Of a stretch of 64,000 bases of DNA, positions 32,726 to 44,155 are shown in pieces. How positions within the stretch are numbered: position 1 is the stretch's first letter; the number at the start of each line of letters is the position of its first letter. Origin of the DNA: Sordariomycetes sp. S80-01Y (lineage: Eukaryota > Ascomycota > Sordariomycetes); the NCBI GenBank assembly GCA_037042185.1, contig JAXQJY010000031.1, forward strand, positions 1,984,001-2,048,000. The letters are read 5' to 3'. A program made the translations under genes and the position numbers. Under the pieces are notes generated by a model. It saw only the letters and a list, made by a program, of their open reading frames with translations, was not told the origin of the DNA and did no database searches.

Positions 32726-33567
32726 AGCAGCGGATCGTTGGCTGTTGTGGGTTGAAGAATGGGATTGACCTGAAGACAGTAATATAGTCAGCTGTTTATT
32801 TGACAGCCTCGAGATTTGAGGAAGCGATCTCTTCGAGGAACGAATGCTCAACTTGAGCTTGCCATTTACCTAGTGCTGCCTTCAGCAGACAACCTTAGGG
32901 CTTCGATAGTCTAGTCTATAGTATTCAATTTTCATGATATTCATTATTGACGGCGTCTAGCAAACGGCAATCCCTTTTTGGTGGAAATGAGATTGGCGCT
33001 AGCAGGACATGGGGTAGCCGGCAATGCACGGTTCCACATAAGAATTAGATATTTAGGGTTATATAATAATCCATATGGGATTAGATAATACTTAGGTTTA
33101 ATGAAAGAAGTAGAAGGTATTTTTACTATAAATTGCGGCTTTTCAAATGGGTTAACTTGAACCTGCAATAGCAGGCATTCGCCAGGCTTAGCCGTCCATG
33201 GGGGCAAGCACGTAACTACCAAGGGCTTCACGACAGTAGACTTTAATTGAAAGGCAGAAATAAGAAGAGATAAAATGAGACTAGAAGACAATGGGAGGCT
33301 CCTTTCGTTAAATTGTAAGACAGGGCTGCCAGCGATGGACTTCTTTTACCATGAACAGGACCTACGAATACCAACCTACCGGGTATGCCAATCACCAGTT
33401 ATTGGTTTCGGAAACGAGCCTCACCTCCTACCACCATCACACAGGCTGAAGTTATTTATATTAAGCCAGCTGAAGCGTGGGCATGTGATCCCAATTGAAG
33501 AAACGAGGTAGAAGGTCGCGAACTGTTGTTACTGGCGCTCAGCACCGTGTTGAGCTACCGAATTGCC
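32726..33567. other. A+T-rich non-coding stretch, possible transposon relic
   Basis: Strongly A+T-rich between about 33030 and 33140. Two overlapping frames (33291-32944 minus, 33275-33511 plus) have no recognised homology. It looks decayed. No terminal repeats or target-site duplications were found. Confidence 0.4.
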
Positions 33568-33853
33568 TGCCCGTATGTCCCCACCGAAATACCATGACCT
33601 GTGCTTGAACTAGCACAGACTCTCAACTTATCCACAGAGACATGAAAGATGTCACACTAGTGGCCAAAATAAGGTTCATCAAGGGAAGTCATTTCATTGC
33701 GCTAAGGTCATGTGTTCATCAAAAGACCATCACCAGTAGTGTTTAAAAGTAAGTCAAGAACTTTCGTGTGAAGTCACCAAGGAGAATCTTGGAAAGAGAC
33801 CGTCGTACGATAGCTTGCTCAGCGTAGTTATGAATTATCAGGCAGAGTATTCA
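33568..33853 (+). repeat. Diverged direct repeat, copy B
   Basis: Same-orientation partner of 28005-28282 (see copy A). It ends at or within the stop codon of the minus-strand GH43 gene, so part of that gene's 3' flank is repeat-derived. Confidence 0.75.
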
Positions 33854-35359
33854 GGGTCTTCCAACCGACACATCGTCAAAAGTAGCTGTTCCCTCCGCAG
33901 CAACACCGTTCGCACCAATACTCAACCCTTCATCTTCGACCGACACAATGGCCTCTTGCATATCGTCAACAAAGACTTCGATGCTCGACCCAACCGCCGT
34001 AACTCTGACGCTGTACTCGGTGTCACCAGCGAAGGAGCCAGCGCCCTCACCCAGGACCGTCTGCTCGCCACCAATGGTAGCTCCGACCTCGACCTTGTGC
34101 CCCTTCAACCTCGCCCAGTAGTAATCACCACCCTTGATGTCCGACGCCCTGAACACAACATAGGGGGCATCCCCGTTGGAAAAGTCCAGAGCACTGACCT
34201 TGAGATCCATCTTGACATCCGTAAAGTTGGTATCCAGCAAGTTCAGCGAGAGCTCCGCGTGGGAGACGCCCTTCATTTTCTCCCCCTCTACAGCCCAGAC
34301 ACCGGAGCCGGTGGCGTTCCAGCCGTTCAAGTTGCCGTCGGCGAAGTTGTCCTTGACCAGCATCTCGATCTCCCGAATGGTGCCGTCCTGGTTGAAATAC
34401 ATGCGCTCGTAGCAGGACTCGCGGTGGTTGCCGTCCGTCTCACTCAGGGGACGTCGGTGGTATGTCAAGTAATATATGTCGGTGCCGGGCACGTGAATCA
34501 CGCCGTTGTGGCCGCTGCCGCGGGCGACTGCGCTGTCCTGCTTCAGAATGTTGGCTAGACGTTTGAACGGGCCGAGGGGGTTGTCCGCCATGGCATAGGA
34601 GACTGAGTAGTCAGGCCCTGTCCACCCGCCCTCTGACCAGAAGAAGTAATAGGTGCCGTTGATCTTCGTCATCTGGGCACCCTCGACGTAGTTCTCGGGA
34701 GTAATCTCTTTGAAAGTCTCGCCGTCGTCGAATGTTCCCAAGGAGATCATGTCTTCGTTCAACTTGGCCACGTTGCAATGCTCATGCCCGCCATAGTATA
34801 TGTAGGCCTGGCCGTCGTCGTCGATGAAGACATCCTGGTCAATTGGTTGCGCACCATTGTAGAAGTCTCCGATCAACGGCTCGCCTAGTGCATCCTCGTA
34901 CGGCCCCTCAGGCTTATCGGCAATAGCAACACCAATGCCGCCGATCAGCCCATCCTCGATCTCGGGTATCAGAATGTCATTCGCGCCAAAATAGAAGTAG
35001 TACTTCCCATTCCTCTCAATCGCAGCAGGCGCCCACATTGCCTTGTGCGCCCACGTGACGCTCGCGTTGGTGAGGATGTTCTCATGCTTGGTCCAGTGCA
35101 CGAGATCAGGGGAGGAGAAGGCATCGAAGTGAATCTGCTTCTCGTAGACGTCGGACCAGGTCGGGAAGACCCAGTACTCATCGTTGTAGTACTCTGTATC
35201 GGGATCGGCGTACCAGCCTTCAATGAAGGGGTTTCCAGATTCGGAGGTCGTGAAGTCGGGGACGGGTGCTTCTTGTCTAGCAGAGGGCTGGGCACGGATA
35301 GGAAGTAAGATAGATGATACCAGCAGGGCTTTAGAGCCCACTGAAGCGATGATAGCCAT
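33851..35359 (-). CDS. Secreted GH43 glycosidase with C-terminal jelly-roll domain
   Basis: Intronless, 502 residues, from the ATG at 35359; an in-frame non-ATG extension upstream was rejected. A signal peptide (residues 1 to about 27, ending near AQPSA) is followed by the five-bladed propeller. The GH43 catalytic triad is visible: base Asp in GWYADPD, pKa-modulating Asp in GAQPIDQDVF and acid Glu in NYVEGAQMTK, with SGHNGVIH late in the propeller. From about residue 345 a second beta-sandwich domain of the laminin-G/CBM66-like type follows (FADGNLNGWN ... YYWARLKGHKVEVG ... DDVSVGRP). It should release arabinose or xylose from plant cell-wall polysaccharide outside the cell. Its stop codon abuts repeat copy B. 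Confidence 0.92.
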   Translation of the reverse strand: MAIIASVGSKALLVSSILLPIRAQPSARQEAPVPDFTTSESGNPFIEGWYADPDTEYYNDEYWVFPTWSDVYEKQIHFDAFSSPDLVHWTKHENILTNASVTWAHKAMWAPAAIERNGKYYFYFGANDILIPEIEDGLIGGIGVAIADKPEGPYEDALGEPLIGDFYNGAQPIDQDVFIDDDGQAYIYYGGHEHCNVAKLNEDMISLGTFDDGETFKEITPENYVEGAQMTKINGTYYFFWSEGGWTGPDYSVSYAMADNPLGPFKRLANILKQDSAVARGSGHNGVIHVPGTDIYYLTYHRRPLSETDGNHRESCYERMYFNQDGTIREIEMLVKDNFADGNLNGWNATGSGVWAVEGEKMKGVSHAELSLNLLDTNFTDVKMDLKVSALDFSNGDAPYVVFRASDIKGGDYYWARLKGHKVEVGATIGGEQTVLGEGAGSFAGDTEYSVRVTAVGSSIEVFVDDMQEAIVSVEDEGLSIGANGVAAEGTATFDDVSVGRP

Positions 35360-36040
35360 GTTTGGGTCGGGTTGGATTGAGACGAGCAATCCTGCCGCAA
35401 ATGTTCAACTTTGGGGTGCGGACGAATTTTATCAACCAAGCCCCTGTTGCTGATCAACGTCATGCTCGGACTCCATGCGGACCGATTGCCCTATTGTTTG
35501 CAACGTTGACCGATTCCCGCAATGCAAAGCTCAAGAAGTCTCCGATGTCGACCAAAGCCAGGCTTTCAAGTGGAGGCAAACGCGGGGTCGGCGACTTGAC
35601 GTCCTTCTCGATGGGGTTCAAGCGCGCATCCCTATGCAACCCTGCGTTGCTCGAATGGTAGGGGATCTGCATTGTAGCATCCGCACTTCGGCTCCCAGCG
35701 CGGTGCTCTCTATTGTGGTTTTTTGTTTTTTTCCTTCTTTTTTCCCTTGACAAGGAGGTGATGAGGAGGACTTCGTCATCAAAGCTATTCCGAGAGTGAT
35801 TCCCATTCTTAAAGCGAGAAGCTAAAGTTAACCGCGACAAAAGTGATCAGTTTTCGAGCACCATTTGCAATACTGTATCAGTGAATGATAAAAAGGCGAT
35901 TGAACAATTTGGCTGGCTAGAAGTGGTTCAGAAGCTCATACAAGATGCTCATTCGTAAATATTACGGAATCACACATTTCAAGCTCTATGGCGGTACAAA
36001 CGTCGACTTCCGGCGACGCAGCCTTACCAGGCCTGCGGCA
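35360..36040. other. Promoter of the GH43 gene and 3' end of the CHR gene
   Basis: No gene. One CreA-type GCGGGG at 35582-35587 and a T-rich pyrimidine tract at about 35718-35748 are the only marks. Confidence 0.5.
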
Positions 36041-37675
36041 TCAGGTCGTCACGACCCCGTACCAAATGAGTCCCATAACGGCACCCATGATGATAGCCAC
36101 AGCTGGCTTCACACCGAACCACATGCCACCAACATAGCTTGTTGCCGTCACCACCACCCACCACGGCTCAACTGCCAAACTCGTACCGTCTTGATAGCCC
36201 TCGTCAATGTATCCGATCTGCCAGAGACGGTATACAGCAGTGTAAATAAGGCCGACAGCACCAGCGTTGATGCCTCTCAGGAGTGATTTCACCCAACGCA
36301 GACCCCTCAACGCGGACCATAAACCCATCGTCCCATGGACGAGCCATATTCCGGGTAGGAAGATACCCAGGTATCCCAGAAACGCGCCGGCAACGCTGCT
36401 CATGTTGGCCCCGGAAGCTGTCAGGCTCCCCAAATAAACGGCAAAGTTGAAGTTAGGTCCCGGGAATGCTTGGATGATAGCCAGCCCAATGAGGAAGTCC
36501 CTAGGGCTGACCCAACCCTCAGCGACGACGTACTCACGCAGGAGCGGAATAACGACAGGCCCGCCACCAAAGATGATGGTTCCCGCCAGATACATGTTAG
36601 CGAACAGGCGATACAGTAGGGGCTGTTGCGGCAGCACTCCTCGCAGAACCATGACGACGACAAAGCTGGCAAGGAAGGCGATTATGATTCCTAAGCCCAC
36701 CTTCCACGACATGTGCAGGTTCCGCTCAGGCGGGACCACGCGTGGCTCATCCGCTGCGGAGACTGTCTGCGTGTCGTCCGTCGTCTCGGGAGGCGGCGAG
36801 GGGGGTGTGTGATCGTTTCTGGGGTGAGTCTTGGGATCTTGTACTCCACGCTCAACCATGTCGACTCCCTGGGTTTCCTTTGTCGGCTGTTTCCTCCGCT
36901 TGACGACAGAGAGTATCCGTTCGACGGGCTTATGCACCCAACGATAGTCATGAACAACGGCTGCCAAGCCAGCCAGCAGCATCAACAGAGGGAAGTACCA
37001 CAAAGCATTATACATGACCCCAGCAGCAGCGCCTAGGAAGACGAGAACCCGCGTCATCTTGTCAGTGATGGCCTTTTGTGAAAGCTCTACGGCTGCCAGC
37101 ACGATGATGCCCACCGTCGCTGCATTCAGCCCTGAGAGGACTGCGTACGCGGCTCGAGGCAGGGTTTCCGATATGTTGGATACGCCAACGGAAAGGGCAT
37201 ACATGCCCAGAGCGCCGGGGAGACTGGAGCGAATGAGTCCGTGGAACTTGCAGGGACACGGCCAGGTGTCGTCTTACCTCCAGATAAGAAAACCCAAGAC
37301 AGCGGACAGGAAACCATCGTGTATGAGGTTGATACAGTAATGCATCTTGGTGCTGCCCGGGCCGGACAGGGCTTGACAAACGCTGAAGAGCTCTTGATAC
37401 TAGTTGATGTGTCAGTGCATATGTCGCCATTTTCAAAGTAAGTGCTTGCTATTTGCTCATCGATCCATTTCAATTTGTTGGTAAATTTGTCGTGGAACTT
37501 GATTGCGATTAGCGTTCCGTGGCGGCTTTGGAAAAACGGGTGACCCCACGATTTTAAAGTGCACCGGCGGACCACCGAACGCTGTGAACCCCAGGTGCCA
37601 GTTCTCCCTCACCGTGCTCCACGCATGGGTTCTTGCTCGGTCCATGAGGCCCGCATGTCTCGTGTGTTGACTCAT
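36041..37675 (-). CDS. chrA: CHR-family chromate/anion transporter
   Basis: Minus-strand exons 37675-37550, 37497-37450, 37399-37278 and 37223-36041 encode 492 residues. The two-domain CHR architecture is clear: the first half has TAFGGPPVHFK and CQALSGPGSTKMHYCINLI, and the second half, after a hydrophilic linker rich in Pro/Thr/Asp, has IIFGGGPVVIPLLREY and QAFPGPNFNFAVYLG. About ten membrane segments. Characterised members export chromate in exchange with or alongside sulfate; in fungi the natural role is unclear. The second intron begins with GC (ATA|GCAAGC..CTAG, 37400-37449), a GC-AG intron confirmed by the uninterrupted join DEQI-YQELFSVCQAL. The symbol is by family only. The start at 37675 is the first in-frame ATG; upstream in-frame sequence has no other. 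Confidence 0.9.
37400..37449 (-). other. GC-AG intron in the CHR gene
   Basis: 50 bp, donor GCAAGC, acceptor AACTAG. There is no GT in a usable place in this interval, and the flanking exons join in frame at a conserved CHR segment. Confidence 0.75.
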
Positions 37676-38505
37676 CTGAGCGATGACTGGGGGATTGAAT
37701 GTTGCTCGTGCCCGCGAAGGATCGATCAGTGTAGGGTAAGTCGGGGTACGACTACCAACGGGGGAAAGGTTGCGACAGGAAGTGGAGGGAATCAAGGTGA
37801 GTAGACGTCGTTTTAAGGTAATGGGGAGTTGCGGTTCTGCATGATCAGGTTCTCGAGCTAGGCTGCAAAGCTTATATACCTACACACGGTCGATGGACCG
37901 GGACGGGAGCAGCCCGCATGCATCAGTGCCACCCGTCCGAGAGACGTCAGCTCCTGACGAGTGAAGCTGCCCACGTGGCTGCAGTCTCGCCAGTCTTGTT
38001 ACCTCAACCGCAGGGTTATTCGAGCCGCAAAATTTGCTCGGCCCTGTTGCTTTGGCAGCCTTTCATTCAAGCTACTGGGATTGAATGAGAAGCGAGCACG
38101 GAAAGGGAAGACGGGTGGGACGAAGTGGGGACGGAGAAGACGACTAGTGGTGTTGATTATTGTGGGACGGAACGCGGAGTCCGCTGACAAAGCTCACAGC
38201 CCTGTCACAAGCCCTGGCATGTCTCGACCGTCGTCCTTGCAATCTGTGGGAAAGACTTGAGGCGTACGCAGTGGTGCGCACCATCTTGCATTGCTCGAGT
38301 TGGGCTGTGGCTTCATAGTGGCTGTGCTAAGCCGAGGTGTCTGGGTTAGCTGGTTGACCCTCTCTGTATAGGCACGTTGGCATGTCGCGGGCAACTCTTG
38401 TAGCGAAAAGCCAGCTTTGGTGGACCTCACAAATTTGTTTCAATGCTGGGGACGCTCTGAAGGCTTTCAATGCAATTTTAAAGGGCCACTCTTCACTCAC
38501 TGCTG
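37676..38505. other. Intergenic
   Basis: Promoter of the CHR gene plus the 3' flank of the next regulator; no gene recognised. Confidence 0.5.
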
Positions 38506-40730
38506 TCAGACCCCGCGGTCTTTCTTTGCCTTCCAAACAGCGCAGTTCCCGAGCCGGACAAGCTCCATGATGAAATTATGAAGGTCCTGCAATCGTTCGG
38601 TCTCTCCTTCGGTCAATCCACGCAGTGGCATGTTTTGAATGTTGCTGAGCGCCGCTCCCAGAGCATTCAAGTCCTCGTCTGAAGATGCATGCAGAGGGTG
38701 CACGAGGATGTTGACGAATAATGCCATGGCCGCTGTCGGAGCGTAGAAAACAAGGTAGCTGGAGGCATGGTCAGCAAGTGGCACCATGTGTGGCGTGTCT
38801 CCCAATTCGATCATGAGAGAGGGTCTTACTGGAATGCGTCTTCTTGCAGAATGTCCATGGAGGCCTTGAGAAAAAGGAGCATCGAGCGACCAGCTTCCAA
38901 GGTAATGTCGACACTCGAGTGAATGACGCTGTGGAGATCGTCCGGAAGACTTTCGCTCTCGCCGATGTTGGCACCGGCTCTTCTGACAGCGGCATGTATT
39001 GCTATTAATACGTAGAGGTGCTCCACCTGCAAATCCAACCGGCCCTTTCCATGCGAACTGCCTGTGCCTGGTGTCATCAGCGGCCGGTCTGCAGGGACCG
39101 ACAGTCTCGGGCGCAGTTCTGCAGGTAGAGACAGCCGCCACTGTTCTAGTTCGTCGTCGAGATGCCGCATGTTGAGCACGAGCTGGCTGTCAGATACACC
39201 CGGGGCTTGAGGGGAATACAGGAGGCGGAAAACTCTCTCCTTGATCATGCAGAGGGTGGGATTGGGAGGAAAGTAGCAGCTGAGGTCTTCGGACTTGAGG
39301 GCCTCAGCGGATAACCCCTGGCAAGGACTGGTACAGACACCTCGCAAGTCCAAATCGCAATAGTCACTAACGAGCATCGGAGGCTGGCCTGAGCGCAGAG
39401 AGATGTCCTTGTCCAGCGCATAACACGACCAGAAGGCCATTCGTAACCGATGTCTCTGGCGGTCTGCACTGGGCCCCGGCGGATCTCTCGCTACAAGCTG
39501 CTGGGTATGTCCTCCGAGGTCACATACCATTCGACATGCGAGGGAAAGCAGCAAACCAGAGCACTGGAACTGGCCGGTTGCCAGTCGGTAAACTTGCTTT
39601 GAGTGAAATGAGCATCAAATCAAATGTATTGAATGATCTGGGTGACGCCCGTTTGACTTACCAGCATGAGAATTGCTTGGAGGCTCTCTAGACTCGGCTC
39701 CCCGACTAGATATCCGAGCAGAGATTGCACCTTCTCTGCACATGCTTCGCCCTCAATAGACATCGATAGGCTTCTGACACTTTTGAAGAGGCTTGCGAAG
39801 GCATGAAAAGCCCAGACGCATGTTTTTGAGGATAACTGCGGTTGCGATCTTTCCGAACAGTCTGGAGTCATGTAGGCTTTGCGCATGGCATCCTCGAAAG
39901 TGCCCCGATCAAAGATCGAAAAGAAGAGTGAAGAAGACGACCGACTGAAGTAATCGAGAATTGCTCGAGTGGTGGGCTCGTCTGGTATTTCAGGGAGCTC
40001 ATCGTGCAGGTCTAGTGTTGATGGGAGCGGTCCAGGATTCGAGAAAAGCTTTTCCAGGCGAGTCTCCTGCCCGGTCTTTGAAGATATCCATTCCCAACCC
40101 ATCGGCGACAGGATTTGCATGCCTTTGAAATACCAGACATGCCCTAAATGTAGTGCGAGAGAACGAAATTCCCCCAACGCCGGTCTCGAGAAAGGCGAAT
40201 GCGCTTGCGACAAGACGTCAGGAGGCTCGACGGAGTTTAGAACAAGAATTCGCGCACTTTCGTCACCTGGAGAAGGCCAGTGCTGTGAAGCCTCGGCTGT
40301 CCCCGTATGCGCTGCCGTGACCATTGGCACGCAGGGTGTATGGCTCAGGCTGCGCTCCTGAGATTGCTCATTTTTGCGTGCCAGTTCGGTCTCTAGATGC
40401 TCAACCCGCCGGAGCAGGTCTTGCACAGCATTCGGCGTGAGCCTATCCGCATAGATTAGCTTTCTGACCGGGAAGACTTCAGCGCCAACTAGCTTGACTG
40501 ACTGCTCTGTTTTCTTCCGGTTCGGCTGTCTCAGAAAGGTACACTGCAGTTCCTGGTGGCGGCACCAATCGCACGCAGAACCTGGGCTCGGTATGGAGCA
40601 TTGGATCTAGGAAGCATAGGTGTCAAAAGCCCGGTCTGGGAGCCAAGCATTCTTGGACCGAAAAGATCAGGCTGGATTTGGACCGCACCTTTCTCTTGTA
40701 GCACACATCGCATGCTCGCCGGGGTGGCAT
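38506..40730 (-). CDS. Zn2Cys6 transcription factor
   Basis: Minus-strand exons 40730-40689, 40606-39662, 39596-38830 and 38758-38506 encode 668 residues. The zinc cluster is C-x2-C-x6-C-x8-C-x2-C-x6-C at residues 7-36; its first 14 codons are a tiny exon, MPPRRACDVCYKRK, spliced across an 82-bp intron to IQCSIPSPGSAC. A leucine-spaced coiled coil (VQDLLRRVEHLETELARK) for dimerisation comes next, then the fungal-specific domain with CDLGGHTQQL, FWSCYALDKDISLRSGQPP and a helical C-terminus. The start at 40730 is chosen because the zinc cluster follows immediately. A nuclear regulator, divergent from another Zn2Cys6 gene 1.05 kb away. Confidence 0.9.
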
Positions 40731-41777
40731 CCGGGGAAGCAGAAGGCGACGGACCCGAGCCGCGCGCCAGGGTTGTTGGATTTTGTGAGAGCGCCGTTGC
40801 AAAGGAAGAGCCACCCAGACCTGGACAGCCAGGGAAATCGGGTGATTCTGGAAAGAGTACTGTGATCACGCCAAAGCTAAAACGGAGCCTCCAAGCTGGT
40901 GCTGCCGTGCAACCATCATAGCCGTCGAGGCCCATTTGCCGTTTCGGAGATGTCACTCCGATTACATAACAGCACAGATCCCGCAGAATGCCACAGGTGA
41001 TTGGCTGAGTGGGTCTACAGTCAACTGCGTACGATCGCATTCTTGAACAAAGCTCACAATCTTGGCTGAGGAGCTCACTGCCGCTCATGGGTACGGTGTG
41101 CCATTCTGCAGTTGGCCATCAAGACCCCATGGTCTGGGTGTTACCCGCGAAGGCTTTGTGGCTGGGACCGGGTACCCGAAAGACGTCCACTTGCCCCACG
41201 AATCCATATGCAACCCTAGGGATAGAATATCAAGAACCAGAGGCTGTTTCCCAGATCGTGATCGCTATTTCTTGTTCGGTCGCAGGCCTGCTATGGCTGA
41301 CTTGTAGGTATTGTTGAACCCAGCAACCGTCCTGCTGGGCTACTTGCCAAAACGTAAATATGGACTATCGGAATGAGAGCCACAAGGACGTACCAGGACC
41401 ACGAGAGTCTATAGTGTGCACGTCTCAACAAGACGGTATCAGCCCCATTAGCCGATCTGCTTCAAGGGTGGTAGAAGTTGCTGCGCCCGGTTACCTTAGG
41501 AAAACCGAGCCTTGTCTGGGCTTGGATCCCACCCTTGCTGTAGAGTATCTGAGCAAACTTCCACAAATTCACACCATATTTCCAGTAGCTCGTCCACATA
41601 ACCCCATGGAGCTGTTGTCGTCTAACGTTCAATCCTCCAAGTTTCAATCCTCCAAGTCACCTGATATCACCAAGTCACGGAGACAGGTGCTGTTCCTACA
41701 CCATCGCCGACATCGCTATTCCCGGCGTCGGCCAAACTCCGATCCAGTGCCCGCTGCTCGCCGCTCCATCCGCCGCG
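40731..41777. other. Intergenic between divergent regulators
   Basis: 1.05 kb. No gene supported; one small tandem repeat at 41628-41656. Promoters of both Zn2Cys6 genes must lie here. Confidence 0.5.
41628..41656 (+). repeat. Two 14-bp tandem units
   Basis: TTCAATCCTCCAAG twice, separated by one T. Confidence 0.85.
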
Positions 41778-44138
41778 ATGCCGCCCGCCGACCATCGGGC
41801 CACTTCCACCGCCCCGACTTCCTCCATTGAACCCCCGGCGGGGGCTTCTCTACAACCGCGCATAAACGCTTTGCTAAACCCCAGACTTTGGCTGCCACGT
41901 GCGTCTGTATTACGCAACACATACATCCGCTTTCGACGGGGTAGCTGGGGTAGGAGCAAGCGGGCTTGGAGGATGGACAGGGCGCCCGACACGCCCGGTA
42001 GTCCGAGGGTGAGAAGTAGAGCCAATGTTTGCACGCAGTGTCAGAGGCTGAAGCGCAAGGTGAGCTCTGATGGTTTTTGAAAGTGAGAGATCCTAACTTG
42101 AGACCAGTGTGATCGTCAGACGCCTTGCTCAACGTGCGTCCGCCGTAACATTGCGCACCTATGCCACCTACCGCCATCATCGTGGCGGCCCCGACGAGGC
42201 GGGCTCGAGTCACCCGCGTCGACCACTACGCCGACGCGAACCAACGATGCCTCTGCCGTGGGAAATACCACCCATGCTGATGACTCGATGCCTCCGCCGC
42301 GGTCTACTGATACCCTCAGGCCTCGGCGGACAAACCCTGAAAATTTCAACAGCTCGAGGATCGGACAGCTCTTGAACTCTAGAGGCGCACCGTCTTACCA
42401 TGGCTCCTCATACTTTGGTCATCAGTCGGCTGCGTCTTTGATGCAAGTCGAGTCTCCCGAGCTGCCCATCGGAATGTCTTGCATCCACAATGCTGCTGGA
42501 GGCAGTGCGTCGCTCCGCCAAATACCTAACCCGCGATTCCATCGGGACGAGAAAGGACCGTACGCGCACATCTGGGAACTGGTCGGCTACTTGCCTCGGA
42601 GCAAAGTGTTAGTAGACCACCTGGTCAAACGATTCCTTGAAGATCTCAACCCCGTCTACGATGCCGTCCACAGGGAAACCTTTCAGGTCAGCTACGATGC
42701 TTTCTGGAACAGAAAATGGGGAGACGATGACCTCACTGCCGTCGACCTTCGCTGGCTGGCATTGTTATTCATGATGTTGGCCTTCGCGGAACTGCTAGAC
42801 TGCCCACCGGATGCATCCCCCGAGACGCAGAGGAGCTGCGAAGAGTCGTCGGTCCAGTTCTTTTGGGGCTCACGCAAGGCCATCGTGTTGGCACCCACGT
42901 TGTCCGGCGAGAGCCCCGACCTGGTCCGCGCAGGCATCCTCGTTAGCAGGTATCTGATGTACTTTGGTCGGAAGACGGAGAGCTGGCTGACGTCGAGCTT
43001 CGCAATACGCATGGCGCAGGCTCAGGGGATGCACGTCGACGGCGAGAGCTGGGGTCTGCCGCCCAAGGTTCTCGAGACGCGGCGCAGGCTCTGGTGTTCG
43101 CTGTACGCCATAGACCGGTCCGTGTCTCTGGCCATCGGTCGTCCGTACACCATCAACAACAAACATTGCATGGAGATGAAGATTCGCAACATCTGGATCG
43201 ACGACATGACCAACGAAGAGGCCTCGGGTGCGGCGGAACTGCCGTTGCAGGACCCGACACCGAGCATCTACTACCTGTACCAGCAACAGCTGTCGAACAT
43301 CCTCGGCGACATTCACGACGATTGCTTCGGGCTGGTCCCCATGACCACTTCTTATCACACGTACGAGAAGGTTCTACAACTCGACAAGGCGTTGCTTGAT
43401 TGGGCGGCCTTGCTCCCCGCCTACTTCCGCCTGGAAAACGCCGACACATCCATGGACGGATCAAAGCCGTACCTCTACTGGCAGAGGATGTATCTTCATT
43501 CAGCTTATCACTTTGCCCGCGTCACTCTCCACCGCACCTACGTGCTCCTCGAATCCATCACAGATCGCTTCCAGTACTCCCGTGACGCGTGCATTTCCTC
43601 CGCCTGCGCCGATCTACGTCGCAAGCTGTCGATGCGGAACCTCTCCATGGCCGACAGGCTCAAAGCGGGAGCGGCCATGCACAACCTCTTTAACAGTGCT
43701 CTAGTTCTCGGCATCATCGCCGTCAAGGACCCTCACAGCGCAAGGACGGGTGCAATACTGGAGGATCTCGGCGCTTACTGCGAGAAGCAGCGGGCCGACA
43801 CGTGGGTCAACGAGTTCGTCATGGCCGAGGTCAAGGTCATTGAGCTCTGCATCGCCACGGCCCGCAAGGCAAGTCGGGACGGCGGCGGTGTCGATCGCGC
43901 TCAGCCCACGGCGGCGAGCAACAACCCCCAAGCGGCAAATATGCCCCTTGCCGCCGCAGACGTGTCTATGCAGTGGCAGGACGGGAGTGATATGAACTTC
44001 ACATTTGACAACCAGCCCAGCGGCACGGCGCCATACGAGACTTGGCTGGACAGCTGGTTTGGACCGACGCGTAACTTCCCTGAGCCGATTGACTACCAGT
44101 TCTGGGAGGATCTGGTAGGTACGTTGGAGGCAAGATGA
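41778..44138 (+). CDS. Zn2Cys6 transcription factor, XlnR-like domain architecture
   Basis: Exons 41778-42059 and 42108-44138 encode 770 residues. The zinc cluster is C-x2-C-x6-C-x5-C-x2-C-x8-C at residues 85-113, and the 48-bp intron falls exactly before its third Cys. The fungal_trans domain shows LVDHLVKRFLEDLNPVYDAV, AQAQGMHVDGES, RRRLWCSLYAIDRSVS and AIGRPYTIN. Two starts are possible: 41778 or the in-frame ATG at 41973, which would still keep the whole zinc cluster and look more like usual members with 20-30 residues before it; the longer form is given because no intron is needed. Its stop codon is only 17 bp from the stop of the convergent FAH-family gene. Confidence 0.87.
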
Positions 44139-44155
44139 CAGGGTCTTTGATTATT

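Noticed and set aside
32944-33291. Minus-strand 115-codon frame as a gene or aspartyl-protease remnant
   Set aside because: No catalytic motif visible and the surrounding DNA looks decayed.
35360-35389. Upstream extension of the GH43 protein
   Set aside because: Its first codon is TTG; the ATG at 35359 opens directly into a signal peptide.
41009-41317. Plus-strand frame between the divergent regulators
   Set aside because: GTG start, no domain, and probably promoter sequence.
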